Assembly (NCBI RefSeq): GCF_003255815.1
Contig: NC_037673.1
Span: 160,744,793 to 160,808,792, forward strand
DNA: 64,000 nucleotides
Source: Theropithecus gelada
Taxonomy: Eukaryota > Chordata > Mammalia > Primates > Cercopithecidae
Direction of reading: 5' to 3'
Positions 1 to 12,110 of the stretch are shown piece by piece. Made by a program: the position numbers and the translations under genes. Each line of letters starts with the position of its first letter. The stretch's first letter is position 1. Under the pieces are notes generated by a model, which saw only the letters and a program-made list of their open reading frames with translations, searched no databases and was not told the origin of the DNA.

Positions 1-3000
1 ATTTCTTTCATATTTATAAATACAAAACATTTTAGATTTTCAAAGTAATTGACAAATTCCTTAGTTCCTAAAAAATCATTATCAGATTAAACATATTATA
101 GGAATATTAAGATAAGTAATGTTTAGCTACAGCTTATAACACTAGAGAAGATTTATGATTCCCTTGGGTGAAAGATAAGAGAAATGGTACTCTTAAACTT
201 CTTAGTTTTTCTCTATCCTAACCTACTCTCTTATTATTGTATTAGCAATTGACAAGGTTTAAACTATGTTTGTTCTACTTTGTAATTATGATAATGATTT
301 TCAGAGGACTTAATTATATGTACCACGAATCTGTTTTTACCATGGCATCTTCATTTTTCAGTCTCTTATTGTAATTCATCATTTGAATGCTTGTACTTTA
401 TTGTTAAGCAGTGTTTTGCAATATGGTACTATAAGTAATTCTACTTGCATTTAAGGGAAACCTAAAAGTTGCAGCACATATGGGCCAATAGAATCTGACA
501 CTATAGTTGTGAATTTCTCAATAGGGAGTGAAAACTGCAATGAAAATAAAAGCTAAGCTGTCAAAACATTTAAAGTTGATCATTATATCTATATTTGCAG
601 GAGTTAAAAAAATACCGCTAGTTATCCACAGCTTTCTCTTCTCACCTATTCTCTTCTTTTCTTTCCTATTACTGTTTTCCTAGTCAATATATGTTGTATG
701 TACATATTCATTTATATATGACATATATAAAAATAAGTCATTTTGTGTAGTTTTTATTATTAAAAGGATTCTAGTTTTCAATTATTTCATAATTCTGATT
801 GACCCTCCTATTTCAGATATTTCTTCTCAGTTGAACAGAAAAGATACAGTGATCAAAAAATAATAAAAATATAATTTAACAAAATTCCAGCTCTAAAACA
901 AACAAAATCTGGACCAACACATAATTATGTCAAAGGATAAAGCCTCATTTTTTGTGAGTGTGTTTTCCTGCCTAAGGGCCAGCAGTAATTGCTCTCATAC
1001 ATTTAGTTAGAATGTTATGCCAGAGAATTCTTGTGGGACACTCCTAAAATGAAGCTAAAATCGTTAATAAACTTGCAGTAGTCTTTTGCATAAAGCTACT
1101 TGAAGTACTGTTTTGCATAAAGCTATAAAGCTGAGATGATATTGGGCAAATGTGTTTCCTACCCAGAGAAACTGATTCTGTTTTATTCTTATACATGTCT
1201 TGGAGTTCAGATATTTACATACTTACACACACACACCATCCCAATGTATAACTAAATCAGAGGTGCAGTAAATCTATCTCATTAGTAAAAGTAAAAACAG
1301 TTTTGCTTGACTTCTATTTACCTATATAATGTGATTTCTTGAAGAATGAGATCTTAATTATTATGATTTATTCAGCATAAGAGTTCAAAGTTGCAGATTT
1401 TACATTTTGGTTTGAAAATTCAAAAAGCCCTTTGCTGGGGGAAAAAAAAGTCATTTCTATGATTACTTTATGACATACAGTTCACTTGAAAATTGAGTAT
1501 ATATAGCAAGTAAATTTTTGACTTTAAAAAGTGAGCTTGCCTTGCTTTCTAACCTCAGTCTTTTTTACATTTGATCCCATCTTTTCGTCCTTTCCACAGC
1601 TTTAATAAAATAGGAGATGAATGAAAACTGTTTGCAGACCTGATTATAAAGCAGTGAGCATTTCCTGTATGGGCACATGCACATATGAATCACTGTGCAA
1701 ATGGATCTTTGATTACGCCTATGGCTTTATGCAAGTTATGATTTGTGGTATCAGTGAGGCCCAGAAATCATTTTCAATATTTTCATTGCAGTGCAGATCA
1801 AACCTACTATGGAAAAACAAGTCAAGTGTTGTGCTGGCTGGTTGCTCTCCCTATCATTACGGAGCACTTTAGGAGGTCCCCTTTTATTCATGTCAGCTGT
1901 ATGGTTTAATTTAAAAGTAATTCCAAGCATTTAACACGCTTCCTTCATTTTAAAGAGTACTTCTTAAAAATGAAAAGGATTCAATCACTTTTTGGAGGCA
2001 GACAGAGGGTACAATATAAATGTAAGTCCCATCAGTGCAGGTCTGATGGTTTCTGATTTAAATAGTTTTTATTAAATATGAAATGTCCAAATTACCTAAT
2101 CATTGTCTCCTGTAAGATAAACACGGTTTTCCCAGGCCTTTCTCTAGAGTCTTATCTCAGAGCTGCAGGATGTCAGTTGATAGCGTTGCCTTCATGTTAG
2201 ACAAGCAGACAAAATAATTTGATTGTACTGCTTGCCATGTTGTTCTAAGCAGTTCTTTAAGAACTGAAACCACTTTGTTTCTGGTGGCATGACAAAGCCC
2301 ATTACTTTCATTTTTTTGAACTCCTTAAAAAGCTTCAACATCAATAAGACTGCTTTCAGAGCACACTGGCATAATGTGTCTAGTCTTGTCTAGTCTATCC
2401 ATCCAGAGGTAGACATAAAACAAAAGTTAGGACGGTAGGAAAAACGTTTTTCATGCTGCAAAAACATGGCAAAATTACAGGTAATTACTTTTTAAACTGA
2501 CAGTCGCTGAAGTGAGTGTTTAAAGTTAAATTTTAAATAAATTATTCAAAAACCTATAAACCTATATCCAGATGCTGGCAGTAACTTCTGTTCTGTTTGA
2601 ATAATACTTTGCAATGATTATACAAATAGGAACAAGGAAACAATGATCAAAATAATCTTTACCATTATCTTCTGTGGGTAAGAGTGAAATGCTTTAATTT
2701 TTAAAACCTTAAATGATGTCCTCTAATTATTTAACACTTACTAGAAAGGAGCACAGGAAATGTAAATAATGAACTTAACACAATGAGATCTTTGTTTGAA
2801 ATAGCAGGATAAGTTAAGTGATTGGGTACATCTACAGGGTGTGTGTGAAGAAATAAATGTCCTGGCATAAATTGATTTAAATACAAGTTCAAGGTCAGTG
2901 GGCATCTATTTTGTGACCATGTACAATCCATACGTTATAAGTCTCTTTCCTAGTTTATAAAATAAGAATATAGAGTAGCTACATGAAGGTAGGTTTGAGG

Positions 3001-3029
3001 ATAAAATTAGATCATCCATTCATCTAGCT
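1..3029. other. unique AT-rich DNA, no gene seen
   Basis: I see no exon, RNA gene or recognisable repeat in this stretch. The open frames present are short (83 aa or less) and have no domain-like composition. Short AT-rich and polypurine runs occur, but nothing structured. Confidence 0.5.
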
Positions 3030-3560
3030 CTGCGTTAACACTAATGGACAGAAATCAGCATGGTCTCTGTGTTCAGGGAGCTTAGATTCTAGTTGAAAAA
3101 GAACAAAAATCATAATCAAATCATTTTATAGATAACTGTAAAATCATGACTGTGATAAGGACTGTTAAGAACAGCCACATGATTTCATGAGAGTTTATAT
3201 TAGGGATATTTTGATGCACTTAGGAAGATTAGAAAATATTTCCATGAGAACAAAGCTGTTTTGCCACAGTTTGATTGAATTTACTGGGTAAAGAAAAAAA
3301 GAAAAAAAAAAAAATTCCAGGCCGAGGAACTTCATATATGAACAAGATGTATCAGGGGTCCCTGAAAGAGTTCATAGTATAGAGAAAAGGGAAAATATAG
3401 TGAGATATGAGATAGAAAAATGAGTAGATTGCACAGGGCTCCAGAGGATGCTCTAAAGACTTTTGTCCTGATCCCTCCAAGAGAATCCTTTGAAAGGATT
3501 TAGGAAGAGAGATGGTTTCCAATCTGCTATTAGAAGAGACTAGTCTGAACCACCATAGAG
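3030..3560 (-). mobile_element. L2-like ancient LINE fragment
   Basis: The order of phrases follows the antisense of the L2 3' end: a 'gggagcttagattctagttg' block near 3077, then 'gtgataaggact' near 3153 and 'attccaggccgaggaac' near 3314. Divergence is high, so the limits are approximate and the assignment rests on recalled consensus only. Confidence 0.4.
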
Positions 3561-3599
3561 GAACTGAAGTTGAACGTGCATTGTAAATGTTCAAACACC

Positions 3600-6500
3600 A
3601 CTAATGCTAGCTGTGCAATTCTAGTTTTACTAACCATCCTTCTCACTGCCACACTCTGCAGAAAATTTTACCTGTTTTCTCTTTTTACTTTCTTTTTCTT
3701 TCTGAATTAGGAACAGGACTAATATAGATGTAATAAAAGTACACAATTTTAAGTAAGTGTCAAATTCTTGGTGCAGCGACGGGATAGGACCGATTTTTCG
3801 AGAAAAAAGACCATTAAGTGCTTCTTAGATTTAGTATAAATGTTCTTTAAGGAAAAATAATTCTTGTACTTCAACACAATAGTAGCCTTACTTTTATTAT
3901 GAAAGTGCATTATGATAGAACAACTATGAAGTAATATGTTTGAATGAAGTTGTATTTGTAATTTAAGATAAGAAAAAGATACATTATGCTTAAGATTCAT
4001 TACTTACTTCGTTTAACCTACACAGAATGTTAGAATCTCTGTGAATTCATTTAACCCTCTGAGTAACTCCAAACACACACACACACACATGCACCTTAAT
4101 TCTTCTGGCCTCTGATTCAGGAACCAATGGGAGAATCGTAGATTGTAGACTGAGCCACTGTAGAAACTAGCCTTCTCCTTTAGAAATCTCTTTAGTGTCC
4201 TCCTTTAAGAGAAATCTTCATTGTGGCCACTAAATAACTATAAATGTGAAGTTACCCAAACCTCTCAGATACAGAATCTTCATCTGAATAACGAAGGCAC
4301 TCAGTGGAAATGGCCACTAAGGTCCTTCCAACGTGGTGCTATTAGAGACCCTTTAAATTGTGATTATGAAAAGATTCTTAGTGAACTGCTGTTGAGAGAG
4401 ACATCAAAACCATCTCCTTCTGTTCATCTGAGCGCCAAAATTATAAAACAACACTTCAGGGAAATTGCCAACAAATTGTATCATAATGAATACACCTTTT
4501 TCCTCCTTAGTAGCAGGTACCTATTCAAGTTTAAATTTTTCAAGGTATATCCCACAAAACTGTTTGTATCCATCAAATTACATTTACCAAGAATAACTGT
4601 CTTACTTTTTCACTACTGTTGATGTATGCCTTTTATAATAGAAAACATAAGGTGGGTTTTGTGTTTTTCTTTTTTTTAAAACCTCAGTTGGTGTGGACAT
4701 CTGGTTGAAAGGTGTTTCTCTTGCTTCATCTCTAAGTACTTGACTAACTTCTTAATTCTGAGGGATCAACAGTAATTTCCGGTGTTTACCAGCAATCATA
4801 GATGACTAGCAGTTAAAAAGCCATCAGCCCTGTCACATTTTTCAGAGAACAGAATCCCTTTCCAGATGGCCCTTCATTTGGCTAATGGACAGCCTAAGGG
4901 GATATAAATGTCACCTGTTGTAGCTAGTCAACAGTATTAATAAAAACACAAAAATAGACCATTCAGCCATGGCAGCAACCCAAAAATGAATTTATGAGTT
5001 TCTTTATTGAGTTAATTTGCAATAATCAACATTTTAACATTTTAAAGTTTCAATTATTTCTCTTAATTTTCCCAAGCTATTGTTTACAAACACCAAAAGA
5101 TAGACATTAGAAACTTTTAAAAGTTGTTTTCAAAGGGTCAGACATTTTAAAACATTTGTGCCCCAGAAAACAAATAAATAGTATTTCTCTTGTGAAAGAG
5201 AACTGTCATATAAGTAAGCATTCCTATATATATTCCTATATTTTTCAAAAAAAAGTATATATTTTTTGAAACACTGGTTAAGATATGAGCAATTTTACCT
5301 TTGCTAATTTGTCTTCTACTAAATTACATCTTACAAACTATGAGGCAATACAACTCAATTGATGTTTCTCAACAGGCTGGGTTTTCTTTTTCCCCTTCTC
5401 TGTCTCCAGAGAAATGATGCCATCTACTTGCAATGTGTTCTCAACTTGGTAAAATTTTTTCTGATTAGAAAGATCCAGATCACAGGTCCCCATTATCAAA
5501 TGACCATTGTCTCCATATGCCAGTGACTGACAAGGCCACAGGTGCTCAAAAATGAAATGCATGGATGACTAACACATTGCAAGGGGATTTTATTGAAATC
5601 ATCTTTTCAAGTCATCCACTGAGATGACAGTGTGGAGGATGTTGTCTAAATTACAGGAGGACAAACTAAAATCATAAACCTATACGTTAAATTAAATTCG
5701 TACTTTTTCTTTTAATTTATATGGAAAATTTATGTTTTAATGACCATACAATAGAGAAATGTAACAGGCAGTATACATTTAAAAAGTCTGCTGGAAAGAA
5801 AATAAGCCAAAGCCTCTTAGCCTACTGTATTTTTCTAGTTATTTGTTTTAGTGAAGTCAAGACATGCACATTCCATAATTTCCATGTTTTATGGCATAAA
5901 CTAGATTCTAAAAATTATATCTTACATATTTTCAAAAATGAAATTATCTTTGATTTCCTAGTTTTCTAGTAGAGTTTTTTTCTTAAAAATCGTAGAGTAA
6001 TTTGAAAGCAAATGTCAACAATATGCATGCATAACATCATTATCTCTAGCACCAGCCTTAAGGGACATGGTAAGAGTTCAACAAGTCTTCATAGCTCACT
6101 GAGCAAGTCACTAGCAAAGAAGTAAAATAGCATTTTTCTTCCAGGCTTGATTATGATGCCCATGTCCACTCAACCACCTTTAATCATCAAGAGAGGCATA
6201 ATTAACAGTGGGAGATGGTCTTACCAATAGTTTCACATGTAAGGAAAAACCCACAAGATTAAAAACTAGTTCGATAGTCACCCAATTATATTTACTGTGA
6301 ATTCACACAGTGCTTTATGAATATATTGCTTTCTTTTTTATATTTGTCTAAAAATATATAATAAAGGACAGAGACAATTTTGAATATAACTTGAACAACA
6401 GGAGCTTTGCAGAGAATATAAAATTGTCTTAAAGTAAGATTTCAAATAGTATTACACAGGCAGGAACGTGTCTCTGTTGAAATCAAAAAGAAAAAGCCTC

Positions 6501-7115
6501 TATATTGGCATTTTATTTTGTGTATCTTAGAAACAGACTAGTCCAAAGTAATTGACCAAGAGCCTTTGTCCAATTTCTTATTGCATTCTTAGCAAATTCA
6601 GTAAAAACATTTCAAATGATAATATTTAAGCAATTTTCCAAATATCTTTGTTTTGTGTCTTGAAGTCCATCAAAACGATAACAGGTCCTGAATTGATTAG
6701 TTATTTCTTTTCTACTTTTGTCTAACATTAAAAAGTAAAGCCTAAAATCTAATTTGATCTTTTTTATTATTATATAGCCGATGACAAATAGTTATTAATG
6801 CACTTAACTGAAACAGGATCCTAGAAAATAGGCCTAACACAATACCTCAAATCCATTATTTTTTATGTGTATTCAAAACAACTTCTTCTTATGCATTTCT
6901 TTTTTCACTCAACCTTTTTTCTTAAAACCATAATTATCTTTGTGTGTTCCTCTTCTCCCCCATACCTTGTACATTCAGTCTGGAAATATGTCATGTTGAT
7001 TTTGCTTCTTTGGAATTCTTATCTGCACAATTCTTTCCTTTTATCACCACTGACACACCCATTTACCGGGTCTTCCATAACCAACCTTGATTTCTTTGTT
7101 TACTGTTCTTTTTTA
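3600..7115. other. unique DNA with a short CA repeat
   Basis: There is no supported gene. A (CA)n run of about 17 bp lies at 4073-4089. The 133-aa frame at 4221-4622 has no recognisable domain and no supporting promoter or splice context, so I treat it as chance. The rest is AT-rich single-copy sequence. Confidence 0.5.
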
Positions 7116-7119
7116 TGCC

Positions 7120-7470
7120 CTCAGTACTTATTTTTACTTTTCATAATGTATGTATAACTCATTATATTTATGCATTAGTTCACCGACCATGTCGTAAACT
7201 CCCAGGGGTAAAGAATACATTTCAATCCATAGTAACAAGCACTTCCCTTTGCACATGTTCAATACGTGTTTTTCAGTGAATTTGAAAAATGAATAATCAG
7301 TGATACAGAAGTAGCTGCTTAATCCTGCTTTAGGCTTCAAGATCGATTTGATTATTAAAAGATATTTATTAAGCACCTACTGCATCCCAGGCATTAATGC
7401 TGGGGCTGAAGTTTCAGCAATAAATATGGCAAATATGTTCTCTAAACTCAAGTAACTTACATGTTGGGGA
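7120..7470. mobile_element. L2-like fragments in both orientations
   Basis: Around 7180-7290 the pattern 'catgtcgtaaactcccaggggtaaagaa' (abridged) resembles the sense L2 3' end ('gtaagctccatgagggcaggga'). At 7360-7465 'tatttattaagcacctactg' followed by a 'ccaggcattaatgctggggc' block resembles the antisense L2 3' end. Both are old and diverged. Confidence 0.4.
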
Positions 7471-7639
7471 GAATACTGCAGATCAACAATAATGAAGTAT
7501 TTGAGAAGTATTTAAAAATACATGTAAGAATTTATTTCCACATATTTAGAAAGTTAAATCTAAAACCAGGTCATTACTGTATTATCCAGCTAAATTCATC
7601 AATTAGCAACAAAATTGATTCTAGAAAGCAGACTATAAA

Positions 7640-7790
7640 TTTCACTTGTGATTCACAGTGACCTTGGACAACATCCTTGGAATATCTTCATTTGACTTTG
7701 TTAAATGAGGATGATTATTTTCATAATTGACTAATCCCATGATATTGATGGTAGTTAATATGTTTCTTTAACTCATTTATAAGAATTTAA
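7640..7790 (+). mobile_element. MIR-like SINE fragment
   Basis: 'gtgaccttggacaacatcc' followed by a 'ttcatttgactttgttaaatgaggatgat' block matches the core of MIR (gtgaccttgggcaagt ... cagtttcctcatctgtaaaatgggg) in sense orientation. It is diverged. Confidence 0.45.
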
Positions 7791-8460
7791 ATTTCATGTG
7801 GTAGTGTTTTGTTACACAGATGTTCTCTTGTTAGTCCCTAAATTATTTAAAGAAATATGATAGTACATATCTAATGAGACAACAGTGTATTCATAAAAAT
7901 GAGAAGGGAATGGTTACTTTTTCTTGTTTTATTTTAAAAAGTATACCTTTATGAAAGCAATGGCTGTCTTGTTAGGAAAGTAAGTCCCCCCTGTTTCAGT
8001 TAAGTGCATTAGTGACAATTTGGCTACTATAACAATATAAAAAAGATTAGGAGAAAAGTGAGAAATGTGTAGGTGAAAGGCTAGATAACTGAGATTTATT
8101 TTAATGAAGAATGAGGGTTCATATTAGCATCATACTAAATGCAATGCTGTTGAAGTTCATTATAGTGTTACCAATTATGTGACACTAGTAAATGTGATCA
8201 TTTGACCTGCATTGAACTGTAGATAATAATTCTTGAGTAGGTGATAAATTTATTTTCTTATATCGATATTTGACATTAGCAGGAAATGTAAGTATATATA
8301 CCATGAATTATATGTGTAAGCATTGATACATTATATATTGCAAAATTGCAGGTTAGCTCCTCCTATGAGTGAGGCACTGACTAGGGACCAAGAGGAGTCA
8401 AGAGTAAAATTAAGTTCACCCTTTGAGAAAGAGGCAGATATGTATTTAATGAAATGTAAT
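7791..8460. other. unique AT-rich DNA
   Basis: No gene or recognisable repeat seen. Confidence 0.5.
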
Positions 8461-8776
8461 CTTTTTTTTGGGGGGGGGAGGGGATGGAGTTTCGTTCTTG
8501 TTGCCCAGGCTGGAGTGCAAAGGTGCAATGTCGGCTCACGGCAACCTCCGCCTCCTGGGTTCAAGTGATTCTTCTGCCTCAGCCTCCTGAGTAGCTGTGA
8601 TTATAGGCATGCACCACCATGCCCAGCTAATTTGTATTATTATGATTTTTTTTTTTTAGTAGAGACGGGGTTTCTCCATGTTGGTCAGGCTGGTCTTGAA
8701 CTCCCAACCTCAGGTGATCTGCCTGCCTTGGCCTCCTAAAGTGGTGGGATTACAGGCGTGAGCCACCGTGCCTGGC
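8461..8776 (-). mobile_element. Alu, antisense
   Basis: A full dimeric Alu is read on the minus strand. The tail appears as a T run at 8462-8469, and the Alu 5' end lies at the right ('gtgagccaccgtgcctggc'). The tail junction is odd: it carries a run of nine G followed by AGGGG (8470-8483) where a normal copy has TTTGAGAC. A short TSD 'taatct' may flank it (8456-8461 and 8779-8784). Confidence 0.95.
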
Positions 8777-9040
8777 TATAATCTAATATTTTAAGTGCTT
8801 CACCAGTTTAAACAAATTACCAAGACTGGTCAGAAAATAGAGTGTCATTTTTGCTAGGGTGAGAAGAATTTAGAAGTCTTCAGACAGCATGGTTTTACTT
8901 GCGATATGCCTTGAACATAGAATTACAAATAGAAAAAAAGAAAAGGAAGAATATAGACAGAAAAAATAATGTAATGCATAAATTATGAGAGGAATTAATA
9001 GATATCATATGTTTAATGAATGAGAAGTATTAAGAAGGAA
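8777..9040. other. unique DNA between two Alus
   Basis: No gene or additional repeat is recognised. Confidence 0.5.
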
Positions 9041-9054
9041 CTTAAATATGACTT

Positions 9055-9355
9055 GGGTTTTGTTTTGTTTTGTTTGTGAGATTGAGTCTCCCTCTGTCGC
9101 CCAGGCTGGGGTGCAGTGGCTCAATCTTGGCTCACTGCAACCTCTACCTCCTGGGTTCAAGCAATACTCCTGCCTCAGCCTCCCGAGTTGCAGTGACTAC
9201 AGGCATGCATCACCACACCCAGCTAATTTTTTTGTATTTTTAGTAGAGACAGGGTTTCGCCATGTTGGCCAGGCTGGTCTCGAACTCCTGACCTCAAGTG
9301 ATCTGCCCGCCTCAGCCTCCCAAAGTTCAGGGATTACAAAGCTGTGGTGCCTGGC
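9055..9355 (-). mobile_element. Alu, antisense, with TSD
   Basis: A full-length dimeric Alu with a (GTTTT)n-type tail near 9057-9075. It is flanked by a 14-bp TSD, 'cttaaatatgactt' at 9041-9054 and 'cttaaatattactt' at 9356-9369 (13 of 14 match), which fixes the ends of the insertion. Confidence 0.95.
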
Positions 9356-9419
9356 CTTAAATATTACTTTGAAATAGAAAAGTTAAAAGTGATGTAACTG
9401 TTTAAGTGAGGTATATAAG

Positions 9420-9960
9420 TTTGGTTGGGTGTAGTCAGATATGGTATAGTGAGGGACACTCACACCACATTGCTGATAAAATGAAGTTTATTATTCACAG
9501 ATCTCAAAGAGAAGAGGACAGTATGCCTCACAGGGCCAATAGGAAGTGGGGGTTCCCCAGAATTGCATGTTTAAACAGCAGGTGGGGGCGAGAGAGAGAG
9601 AGAGACCTGTGGGCCAAACCCTGTCTTGGGGTCCAGGGTGTTACCTAGCAAGGCTTTCCCATGGCCTGATTGGATTAAGTTGAATGGAACATGAGGCTAA
9701 GCATGGGAACTCAGGAATTACAAGATTGAGTTCATTAGGATTACAGCGAAACTAAGATGGGGAAGCAGTTCAGGATAATGGGGTCTTATTCATCTAGAAC
9801 ATGAAAATAGGAAATGGGGGAAGACTGCCTCAAAATATGTAAGTCAAGCCAGAGACAGGACAACAAGATGGGTGCAGAGGCAGCTTTGACATAAATGAGA
9901 ATTGTGAGAAGGAAAAACAGATTGTAGATTGTGCTAACAAAGGCTACTCAGTAGGTAAAA
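9420..9960 (-). mobile_element. unassigned LTR-like block
   Basis: Read on the minus strand, this stretch has the build of a retroviral LTR: a CCAATCAGG-type CAAT element (plus-strand 9668-9676), a pyrimidine run, then AATAAAC as a polyadenylation signal (near 9490) followed by a short R/U5-like tail. A GA microsatellite lies inside at 9591-9606. I could not fix TG...CA ends or a TSD and cannot name the family. A class I ERV LTR is my best guess. Confidence 0.4.
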
Positions 9961-10690
9961 ATGAGTTATTCTTCAGAAGGGAATAAATAGTAACAACACT
10001 TGACCTCTGGCAGTCAGTAGAAAAATGCTCACTCTTTGTGCCTTAGCCCTAAGTTCCACCAGCCTAGTTTCTACGTAGGGGCTTCAACAAAAAAAGAGTC
10101 ATATTCAAAAAGCCTAAGAAACTTTGAAATTCACTTTGGGGTTGTACTTTGCTGAGTGCCATACAAAATAAATTAGTAGGATCAACATGGCGCACTACAG
10201 CCTATAAAACTCATTTTACTTAAAGAGAACATGAGAACATATACAAGGCAAGGAACCTAAGACATGCTTATTATATATTTTCTTAAAGATGTAAAATATA
10301 CTCAATAAAGAAAAAAAATCAACAAATACCAGAAGGGGATAAACTATAAATAAAAAAAGAATCTCTATGCCCTAACAGTACTTCTCAGGGGTCAACTTGA
10401 CCCATATTTTGTTGGTTATCTCTTTAAATTACTTTTTGTTTTCCCAGCTAAATTGCTGATTTTAATTTTTAAATAAATACTGTTATACTCTCTCTCTCCC
10501 TGCATATAAAAAATATATAGCATATGCATTTTAGCCACCTCCCCATACATATGTAGATACACATAGATGAACAAGTGTGTGTTTGTACATATGGATTTAT
10601 TTTCTGTATCTGAAATATATTCTATGCAATGTTATATAAAATGATTTAACTGTTTCCATATGGAGCATTTTGTTCAGTCCTTAGCACAGT
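9961..10690. other. AT-rich DNA, nothing recognised
   Basis: No gene seen. The segment is AT-rich with short CT and TA runs around 10485-10520. Confidence 0.45.
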
Positions 10691-12110
10691 TAATAACATA
10701 ATAAATAATCTTTTACATATAACCTTGCCTACATTGATTTTTACCTAGAAAATATTCTGACATTTAGTAGAATTTTCTTTTAATCTCATTCTCTCACATT
10801 TAGGTAGATATTAATGTTGTTAGCTAATAATTACTACTTTTTCTTTGTAGTATTTATAATTTTAATTATTCTTGAAGTTTTAATATGTTATATAGACTAT
10901 ATAAAGTAATTTTGAATATAGGAAATGCCCTTGTATTGATGATAATTTTAATAGAAATGCCCTTAGAGTTTGATAGTTCTGTATATTTGCTGTAGATTTC
11001 CAATAGGTGACATTTAATAAGTTAAGAAATATTTCTTTAATCTTATAAATGTGAAAAAATAAAGAATAGATTTTGAATATTTATCTGCTTTTTCTGCATC
11101 TAGGGAAATGATTTAAGGTTTTTTTCTTCTTATTTTAAGTCTTCACAGAGTAAATTGTATTAATATAGCTTCAAGTATTGCCTCATCTCTTCATTTCTGG
11201 AATAAACTCTAATTTGTACCTTGTGAATTTAATATTTTGGGCTATACAACCTACTGACATTTGAATCTAGTTTATATTTTCCTATGAGTGCTTGTGTGTT
11301 TGGATGTGTATTAGTTCGTTCTCATGCTGCTATAAAGAACTACCTGAGACTGGGTAATTTATAAAGGAAAGAGGTTTAATTGGCTCACATTTTTGCATGA
11401 CTGGGGAGGCCTCAGGAAACTTACAATCACGGTGGCAGGGGAAGAAAGCATGTCCTTCTTCATATGGTGGCAGGAGAAAGAAGTGCCAGCAGGGCAAATG
11501 TCAGACCTTTATAAAACCGTCAGATCTCATGAGACTCTCATTATCACAAGAACAGCATGGGGGGAAACATCCCCCATGACCTAATCACCTCCCACTAAGT
11601 CCCTCCCTCAAGATGTGGGAATTACAATTTGGATTACAATTCAAGGTTAGACTTGGGTGGTGACACAGAGCCAGACCATATCAAGATGTATTGTGTTTGA
11701 ACTTATTTCTCTAAATGAACATGGAGTTTTTCTATAATTTAATGTTCCAGCTTAATAACATGAATTTTTAAAATTCTCACTGTTAATAATATCTACCTCT
11801 CGTACCATGTTTGAAATGTACCCAAATTTTCTCTAAGTTAATTTTGGTAACATATTCTTATACATTTATTGACTTAATTTCACTCATTGGATTTAGATTA
11901 AATTTATTGGTATAAATTTACATACTTTTCCCAATTTCTTTTTTTTAAAAGCCTCATTTATGGCTTTATGATGTTAAGATTCTAAAACAAGTTATTGAGA
12001 CACATGGATTTACACAGCTCTTAAAAATTTATCATTACTTCTCTTGATGGCAAAGTCATGGTTCACTTATTATCTCCATTATTTCGCGTCAGAAAGAAAA
12101 TGCTGTTTTT
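10691..12110 (-). mobile_element. old L1 ORF2 fragment, antisense, split by an LTR
   Basis: On the minus strand the segment follows degenerate L1 ORF2. The plus-strand phrases 'tatctgctttttctgcatct', 'gggaaatgatttaaggtttt' and 'catttctggaataaactct' track the well-known antisense L1 stretch (gctttttctgcatctattgagatgat ... attcctggaataaatccc). It is interrupted by the MaLR LTR at 11307-11683 and seems to resume after it. Reading frames are destroyed. The right limit is uncertain. Confidence 0.5.
11307..11683 (+). mobile_element. MST-type MaLR solo LTR
   Basis: A 377-bp LTR beginning 'tgtattagttcgttctcatg' and ending 'agaccatatca'. It contains the conserved 'actgggtaatttataaagg' and 'tcagatctcatgagactctc' blocks of ERVL-MaLR (MST/THE1) LTRs. 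A 5-bp TSD flanks it, 'ggatg' at 11302-11306 and 'agatg' at 11684-11688 (4 of 5). No internal region follows, so this is a solo LTR. It sits inside an older antisense L1, so it is the younger of the two. Confidence 0.85.

Noticed and set aside
4221..4622. 133-aa open frame as a novel gene
   Set aside because: No domain, promoter or splice context; composition fits random AT-rich sequence.
8469..8483. G9 run at an Alu tail as a G-quadruplex regulatory site
   Set aside because: Only two G blocks are present; more likely local mutation or a sequencing/assembly artefact.
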